Notes under the pieces: model-generated
Told to the model about the DNA's origin: nothing
Database searches by the model: none
What the model saw: only the letters and a program-made list of their open reading frames with translations
Program-made: the position numbers and the translations under genes
Assembly: GCA_023387235.1 (NCBI GenBank)
Contig: JAEWIJ010000249.1
Location: 1 to 11,508 of the forward strand
Direction: 5' to 3'
DNA length: 11,508 nt
Origin: Pseudomonadota bacterium
GTDB lineage: Bacteria; Pseudomonadota; Alphaproteobacteria; Rhizobiales; Hyphomicrobiaceae
Shown: piece by piece, positions 7,321 through 11,508 of the stretch
How positions within the stretch are numbered: the first letter of the stretch is position 1
Layout: each line of letters begins with the position of its first letter

Positions 7321-7342
7321 GGACCCGGGCATGGACCCGGGC
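7321..7342. repeat. Direct repeat GGACCCGGGC x2 upstream of the RibD-like gene
   Basis: GGACCCGGGC occurs at 7321-7330 and again at 7333-7342, separated by AT, a 12-bp period. Each copy contains the palindrome CCCGGG. The pair lies 34 to 55 bases upstream of the RibD-like start, where an operator or promoter-proximal element could sit. No known regulator consensus was recognised. Confidence 0.45.
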
Positions 7343-7429
7343 TCTCCTGCAACGTCGAATGAACGGATGTGAAAGCGACAACGCGGCAGAAATTTTTCCG
7401 CAGGGCTGCCGGGCGCAGGTGTACGCGAT

Positions 7430-8707
7430 CTAGCCGAGCCAGGGTGGCATCCGGTCGAGCTTGATGAGCTCCTCGTAGGCCGGACGCGGGCGGACGACGG
7501 CCCATTCGGCGCCGCGAACCAGCACCTCGGGCACGAGCAGGCGGGAATTGTAGGTCGAGGACATGACGGCGCCGTAGGCCCCGGCTGTCATCAGGGCAAC
7601 GAGATCGCCCGGGCGGGTCTCGGGCAGCGTGCGGCCGGTTGCAAAGGTGTCGCCGCTCTCGCAGATCGGACCGACGACGTCGTAGAGCCGCTTCGGCGCG
7701 TCAGGTGCGGGCGCGCTGACGGGCCAGATGTCGTGGAAGGCATCGTACATAGCCGGCCGGATGAGATCGTTCATGGCGGCATCGACGACGAGAACGGTCT
7801 TGCCGCTGCGGGGATTGAGGGTGAGCGCGCGCGTGACGAGGATGCCGGCATTGCCGACGATCAGGCGGCCCGGCTCGTAGGCAAGCTCGACGTCGAGGCC
7901 GGCAAACGTGCGCGCGACCATGTCGGCGTAGGCCTCGATGAGGCCGGGACCGTGATCGACGGCTTCCTCCATCTCGTAGGGAATGCCGAGCCCGCCACCG
8001 AGGTCCATGCGCTCGACCCGGTGGCCCTGGGCGGCAAGGCGATCGGCGAGTTCGCGCATGCGCCCGAAGGCGGCCTGCAGGTCGTCGAGCACGCGGATCT
8101 GGCTGCCGATGTGGACCGCGAGGCCGACCATGCGCACGCCCGGGAGATTGGCGGCAACCGTGTAGAGGCGCTCCGCCTCGCTCAGGCTGATGCCGAACTT
8201 GTTGGCTTCCGAGCCCGTCGTGATCTTGGCGTGGCCGCCGGCGCCGATGTCGGGATTGATGCGGAAAACGGCGCTCTGGCGCTTGCCGCGGGCAGCCGCG
8301 ATGCGCGAGAGCGCGTGCAACTCGCCCTCGGTCTCGATGTTGATCTGGTGGATGCCGGCATCGACGGCGAAGGCGAGCTCCGCATCGCTCTTGCCGACGC
8401 CCGAGAAGACGATCGCGCTTGCCGGAATGCCGGCGGCGAGTGCCTTGCGGATCTCGCCCTCGGATACGGTATCGGCGCCGGCGCCGAGACGGGCGAGCGT
8501 GCTCAGTACGGCCAGATTGCTATTGGCCTTCATGGCAAAGAAGACGCGGGCCTCGGGTGCGCCGACCGTGCTCGCGAAGAGATTGTAGTGACGCTCGAGC
8601 GTTGCCGTCGAATAGCAGTAGAAGGGCGTGCCGACGGCATCGGCGAGGGCTGTCAGATCGACATCCTCGGCATGGAGCCGGCCGTCGCGGTAGGTGAAGT
8701 GATGCAT
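7430..8707 (-). CDS. lysA: Diaminopimelate decarboxylase
   Basis: The 425-residue product has all hallmarks of LysA, a PLP-dependent fold-III decarboxylase that turns meso-2,6-diaminopimelate into L-lysine and CO2, the last step of lysine synthesis in the cytoplasm. The PLP lysine is Lys60 in FFAMKANSN. HIGSQI (199-204), GGGLGIPY (237-244) and EPGR (278-281) form the phosphate and barrel signatures. CESGDTFA (349-356) holds the active-site Cys349 and the substrate-contacting Glu350. GAYGAVMSSTYNSR (376-389) completes the site. Length and start (MHHFTYRDGRLHAEDVDL) are usual for alphaproteobacterial LysA. It follows argH and the small lipoprotein gene on the same strand, 118 bases after the latter. 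No strong Shine-Dalgarno is seen before the ATG. Confidence 0.97.
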   Translation of the reverse strand: MHHFTYRDGRLHAEDVDLTALADAVGTPFYCYSTATLERHYNLFASTVGAPEARVFFAMKANSNLAVLSTLARLGAGADTVSEGEIRKALAAGIPASAIVFSGVGKSDAELAFAVDAGIHQINIETEGELHALSRIAAARGKRQSAVFRINPDIGAGGHAKITTGSEANKFGISLSEAERLYTVAANLPGVRMVGLAVHIGSQIRVLDDLQAAFGRMRELADRLAAQGHRVERMDLGGGLGIPYEMEEAVDHGPGLIEAYADMVARTFAGLDVELAYEPGRLIVGNAGILVTRALTLNPRSGKTVLVVDAAMNDLIRPAMYDAFHDIWPVSAPAPDAPKRLYDVVGPICESGDTFATGRTLPETRPGDLVALMTAGAYGAVMSSTYNSRLLVPEVLVRGAEWAVVRPRPAYEELIKLDRMPPWLG

Positions 8708-8810
8708 TTGAGAGAACTCGGGATCGTGCGTGGCGGCGCAATCAAGCAGCCACGCAAGACAATGCGCGTCTGCTTCGGCGTGATCTCAATTACAGGGTGA
8801 AGTCCGCGTG

Positions 8811-8836
8811 CGCTAGCGGATCACGCTAACGGATCA
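8811..8836. repeat. Tandem 13-bp duplication at the lptM stop codon
   Basis: CGCTAGCGGATCA (8811-8823) is followed at once by CGCTAACGGATCA (8824-8836), identical at 12 of 13 positions. The second copy contains the lptM stop codon (8826-8828). Reading with only one copy would give the same C-terminus (LIR then TAG), so the duplication looks neutral for the protein. It resembles replication slippage. Confidence 0.85.
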
Positions 8837-9026
8837 GGCCGTCGAGGAGGAAATCCTTGTGCGGCGGTTTGGGCGCGGGCTCGCCGACCTTGGAGGGGGC
8901 GGTCAGGGTCGTGGCATCGGTGCGGGTCTTGGCGTTCGGGCCATCGAGCGCACCACGCACACCGCAGCCTGCCAGCGACGCCGCCAGCACGACCACCATG
9001 CCAATCCCTGCAACCCGTGCGATCAT
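8826..9026 (-). CDS. lptM: LptM-type small outer-membrane lipoprotein (LPS translocon maturation factor family)
   Basis: The product is a 66-residue lipoprotein. A hydrophobic signal peptide (residues 1-20) ends in the lipobox LAGC with Cys21 as the lipidated residue. The following GVRGALDGP matches the GV(K/R)GxL start of the LptM/YifL family. In E. coli LptM assists oxidative maturation of the LptD-LptE LPS translocon; transfer of that role here is inference from the short motif. The rest is Pro/Lys-rich and ends in KDFLLDGLIR. Two starts are possible: ATG at 9026, ten bases after AGGA, or GTG at 9032, four bases after it. I prefer the ATG, but GTG adds only two residues. It lies 54 bases after argH and 118 before lysA, all on one strand. 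Confidence 0.8.
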   Translation of the reverse strand: MIARVAGIGMVVVLAASLAGCGVRGALDGPNAKTRTDATTLTAPSKVGEPAPKPPHKDFLLDGLIR

Positions 9027-9080
9027 ATCCACCCGTTCCTGCGGCCCCCAATAGCCCCGAAGCGGCGCGCACGACCCTAT

Positions 9081-10490
9081 CTAGGCTTTGGCCGGGGCCT
9101 TTTCCAACCGCTTTATCCAGCGTCGCGCCATTTTGCGGACGTTCTGTGGCGCAGTTCCCCCATAGCTGGTCCGGCTGCGGACCGAGGCATCGACCGAAAG
9201 GACACTGAACACGTCCTTGCTGATGCGCGGCTCGACGGCCTGCATCTCGGCAAGCGAGAGGTCCTCGAGGGCCGCGCCCTTGGATTCGGCCCGCTTGACG
9301 ATGGTGCCGGTGACGTGGTGCGCCTCGCGGAAGGGGAGGCCGAGGGCGCGGACGAGCCAATCCGCGAGGTCGGTCGCGGTCGAATAGCCCCGGCCGGCGG
9401 CGGCCCGCATGGTCTCGGGAACGGGCTCCAGGTCCTCGATCATGCCGCGCATGGCGGCGGCGGCCACGGCGAAGGCGCGCAGCGCGTCGAAGGTGACTTC
9501 CTTGTCCTCCTGCATGTCCTTCGAATAGGTCAGCGGCAGCCCCTTCATGACCATGATGAGGCTCTGGAAGGCACCGGCAATGCGGCCGACCTTGGCGCGG
9601 CAGAGCTCGGCGGCATCCGGATTGCGCTTCTGCGGCATGATGGACGAGCCCGTCGTCCACTTGTCCGAGAGGCGCACGAAGCCGAACTGCGGCGTCATCC
9701 AGATCACGATCTCTTCCGCGAGACGCGAGATGTGCATGGCCGAAATGGCGGCCGCGGCGAGCGTTTCCAGCGCGAAATCGCGGTCCGAGACGCCGTCGAG
9801 CGAATTGGCGGTTGGGCGATCGAAGCCGAGGGTTTCGGCGGTATATTCCCGGTCGATCGGGAAGGAGGTGCCGGCGAGCGCCGCCGAGCCGAGCGGGCTC
9901 TCGTTGAGGCGCTTCCTGGCATCGGCAAAGCGGCCGCGGTCGCGCCCTAGCATCTCCACGTACGCGAGGAGGTGGTGGCCGAACGTCACGGGCTGGGCCG
10001 GCTGGAGGTGCGTGAACCCGGGCATGACCACATCGGCATGGTTCTCGGCCTTCGTCGCAAGCACCTGCTGAAGGCTGGCGAGCACGCTGTCGAAGGCGTC
10101 GAGGCTGTCGCGCACGTACAACCTGAAGTCGAGCGCGACCTGGTCATTGCGCGAGCGCGCCGTGTGGAGCCGCCCGGCCGCAGGGCCGATCAGCTCGGCC
10201 AGCCGGCTCTCGACGTTCATGTGAATGTCCTCGAGGGCCTGCGAGAAGGCGAATTCGCCGCGCTCGATCTCGGCGCGGACCTGCTCGAGACCCTTGATGA
10301 TCTCGCGGGCATCCGTCTTGGTGATGATGCCCTGGCGCGCCAGCATTTCCGCGTGCGCCTTCGATCCCGCGATATCCTGCGGCGCCATGGCCTTGTCGAA
10401 GCCGATGGAGGCGTTTATCTCGACCATAAGGTCGGCGGGTGACATCGCGAAGCGGCCACCCCACATCTTGTTGGCATCGGAACGGGTCAC
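9081..10490 (-). CDS. argH: Argininosuccinate lyase
   Basis: The 469-residue product has the usual ArgH length. It splits argininosuccinate into arginine and fumarate, the last step of arginine synthesis, as a cytoplasmic homotetramer. The three conserved regions of the aspartase/fumarase superfamily are present: HTARSRNDQVALD (residues 109-121), PGFTHLQPAQPVTFGHH (157-173) with the conserved His161, and the mobile signature loop TGSSIMPQKRNPD (280-292) carrying the catalytic serine. The start is a GTG (10488-10490), supported by AGAGG six bases upstream and by the normal N-terminus TRSDANKMWGGRF; the first ATG would be at residue 9 and would leave MWGGRF with no leader. It is divergent from tlpA and heads the argH-lptM-lysA series. 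Confidence 0.97.
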   Translation of the reverse strand: MTRSDANKMWGGRFAMSPADLMVEINASIGFDKAMAPQDIAGSKAHAEMLARQGIITKTDAREIIKGLEQVRAEIERGEFAFSQALEDIHMNVESRLAELIGPAAGRLHTARSRNDQVALDFRLYVRDSLDAFDSVLASLQQVLATKAENHADVVMPGFTHLQPAQPVTFGHHLLAYVEMLGRDRGRFADARKRLNESPLGSAALAGTSFPIDREYTAETLGFDRPTANSLDGVSDRDFALETLAAAAISAMHISRLAEEIVIWMTPQFGFVRLSDKWTTGSSIMPQKRNPDAAELCRAKVGRIAGAFQSLIMVMKGLPLTYSKDMQEDKEVTFDALRAFAVAAAAMRGMIEDLEPVPETMRAAAGRGYSTATDLADWLVRALGLPFREAHHVTGTIVKRAESKGAALEDLSLAEMQAVEPRISKDVFSVLSVDASVRSRTSYGGTAPQNVRKMARRWIKRLEKAPAKA

Positions 10491-10496
10491 GGCGGG

Positions 10497-10501
10497 CCTC
10501 T
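10497..10501 (-). promoter_or_regulatory. Ribosome binding site of argH deciding its GTG start
   Basis: The minus strand reads AGAGG, six bases before the GTG at 10490. This supports the GTG over the internal ATG eight codons later. Confidence 0.6.
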
Positions 10502-10541
10502 ACGGTCGAGGGCTGGCAAAAACAGAGCCAGAAGGGAACTC

Positions 10542-11243
10542 ATGAGCACCAACGAGAGCAGCGGCGAGGCCGCGAGGGCCGCGGCCGGAGGGCTGCCCCT
10601 TTCGGTCTATATCGCGGTCGCCGTCGTCTTCGCCCTGATCGGATTTGGCGCGGTATACGTGACCACGGGGGACCCTGACAATCGCAAAGGCGGGGCTGTG
10701 GTTTCCGCTCCCGCGCCGAGCGCGACGCCCCAGACCAAGCTGGGTGCGTCGCTGCCGGCCGGACCCGGTCGGAATGCGCTCAGCACGGGCCAGGTCGCGG
10801 GTTTCGTCTTCAAGAGCGCGCCGGAAGAGCTGCCGGCCGCGCCTTTCGTCGATGCGGAAGGGCGTGAGCGCACGCTGGCGGACTGGAAGGGCAAGGTCGT
10901 CCTGCTGAATCTGTGGGCGACATGGTGCGCGCCCTGCCGCAAGGAAATGCCGGCGCTGGATCGTCTGCAGGCGAGCTTGGGCTCGGACAAATTCGAGGTG
11001 GTGGCCGTGAGCGTAGATCGCACGGGCATCGAGGGTGCGCGCAAGTTCCTCGACGAGATCAACGTCAAGCGTCTTGCCGTTCTCGCCGATCCGGCGGCGC
11101 GCATGGCGACGACGCTCATGGCTATCGGCCTGCCGGCGACGCTGCTCATCGACGCCGAGGGGCGCGAGATCGGACGCATGGTCGGTCCGGCGGAGTGGGA
11201 CTCGCCCGAAGCCAAGGCGCTGATCCGCGCGGCGCTGAGATAG
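10542..11243 (+). CDS. tlpA: TlpA-family membrane-anchored thiol:disulfide oxidoreductase
   Basis: The 233-residue product starts with a short cytoplasmic tail and one hydrophobic segment (about residues 19-41), with no cleavage site seen, so it is probably anchored in the inner membrane with its domain in the periplasm. A Pro/Ala-rich linker (50-75) leads to a thioredoxin fold. The active site is WCAPC (Cys129 and Cys132) within NLWATWCAPCRKEMP, and the cis-proline loop is GLPAT with Pro198. TlpA proteins act as periplasmic thiol reductants, classically for cytochrome oxidase (CuA centre) assembly in Bradyrhizobium. The ATG is preceded by AAGGGAA at a good distance. Only 51 bases separate it from the divergent argH start. 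Confidence 0.92.
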   Translation: MSTNESSGEAARAAAGGLPLSVYIAVAVVFALIGFGAVYVTTGDPDNRKGGAVVSAPAPSATPQTKLGASLPAGPGRNALSTGQVAGFVFKSAPEELPAAPFVDAEGRERTLADWKGKVVLLNLWATWCAPCRKEMPALDRLQASLGSDKFEVVAVSVDRTGIEGARKFLDEINVKRLAVLADPAARMATTLMAIGLPATLLIDAEGREIGRMVGPAEWDSPEAKALIRAALR

Positions 11244-11264
11244 CTCGAGCCGGATAGCGAGAGA

Positions 11265-11284
11265 AGGGGCGAGGGACGGCCCCT
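11265..11284. terminator. Hairpin just after tlpA
   Basis: AGGGGC (11265-11270) and GCCCCT (11279-11284) form a six-bp GC-rich stem with an eight-base loop, 22 bases past the tlpA stop. There is no T-run after it, so terminator function is uncertain. Overlapping it, GGCGAGGG (11268-11275) can also pair with CCCTCGCC (11312-11319). Confidence 0.35.
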
Positions 11285-11320
11285 GTGGAGTCGAACACGC
11301 TTGCGGGTCGCCCCTCGCCT

Positions 11321-11344
11321 CCCCTCCGTGGCAGTTTGGAGGGG
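11321..11344. repeat. Inverted repeat CCCCTCC/GGAGGGG
   Basis: CCCCTCC (11321-11327) and GGAGGGG (11338-11344) form a perfect seven-bp stem with a ten-base loop. It is the second of three hairpins in the non-coding tail after tlpA and may be part of the same intergenic mosaic. Confidence 0.4.
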
Positions 11345-11447
11345 CGGGACCGGCGCTTGCTTGCGGTCCCAAAAGCACTAACGGATGGGCGAGGCGATTT
11401 CCGTCTCTGCATTTGCTGGGGCAGGTGATGGGTGGTCGCCTTCTTCC

Positions 11448-11475
11448 CCTTCTCCCCGCTCTTGCGGGGAGAAGG
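11448..11475. repeat. Intergenic palindrome with a perfect 12-bp stem
   Basis: CCTTCTCCCCGC (11448-11459), loop TCTT, then GCGGGGAGAAGG (11464-11475) form a perfect 12-bp stem. It is followed by TCGGGATGAGGGGC. As I recall, this combination is a common interspersed intergenic element in Hyphomicrobiales genomes. It may stabilise or terminate transcripts, but it is probably a repeat family member and not a gene-specific signal. No gene is seen from the tlpA stop to the right edge. Confidence 0.75.
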
Positions 11476-11508
11476 TCGGGATGAGGGGCGGCCGCTCGTG
11501 CTGACGAT

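Noticed and set aside
7381..7412. Possible lysA terminator with CGGCA/TGCCG arms around an A/T-rich centre.
   Set aside because: The T/A tract is inside the loop instead of after the stem, so it does not form a standard Rho-independent terminator.
7733..9950. Long plus-strand frames antisense to lysA (7733-8800) and argH (8859-9950).
   Set aside because: Both are opposite strongly supported enzymes with full motif sets and show the composition of antisense frames in GC-rich genes.

Overview
The window is GC-rich chromosomal DNA with long, densely packed ORFs. Gene content and protein style fit an alphaproteobacterium, most likely of the order Hyphomicrobiales (Rhizobiales). The strongest taxonomic pointers are the TIGR02302/DUF4175 protein, a family known essentially from Alphaproteobacteria, and its place in the argH / lptM-type lipoprotein / lysA neighbourhood with a divergent tlpA, an arrangement I recall from Hyphomicrobiales. 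The genus cannot be fixed from this sequence alone. No rRNA, tRNA, CRISPR array, transposase, integrase or plasmid function was seen.

Layout, left to right. (1) The 5' end of gltB (glutamate synthase large subunit) lies on the minus strand and runs off the left edge. A 419-base non-coding stretch upstream of it holds two dyads. (2) A D-2-hydroxyacid dehydrogenase gene (minus) is divergent from a DHA2-type MFS transporter gene (plus). The 214-base divergent gap carries a plausible sigma70 promoter whose -35 and -10 boxes are each overlapped by a dyad. (3) The minus strand then carries, in transcription order, argH (GTG start), an LptM-type lipoprotein gene, lysA, a dihydrofolate-reductase/RibD-C-like gene and the large TIGR02302 gene. 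The TIGR02302 gene ends convergently against the MFS gene. (4) tlpA (plus) diverges from argH across only 51 bases. It is followed by about 265 bases of hairpin-rich non-coding DNA, including a perfect 12-bp stem that looks like an interspersed alphaproteobacterial palindrome.

Functionally, argH completes arginine synthesis, lysA converts meso-diaminopimelate to lysine, and gltB supplies glutamate. The lipoprotein, TlpA and TIGR02302 products are cell-envelope proteins. TlpA is a membrane-anchored thioredoxin, the lipoprotein resembles the LPS-translocon maturation factor, and TIGR02302 is a membrane-anchored Gln/Gly-rich protein of unknown function. Most of the window is ordinary housekeeping sequence. 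I do not see a defence system, secondary-metabolite cluster or mobile element. The less explained items are the TIGR02302 protein with its collagen-like Gly-Gln-X tract, the operator-like divergent region at 1907-1967, and several small repeats.
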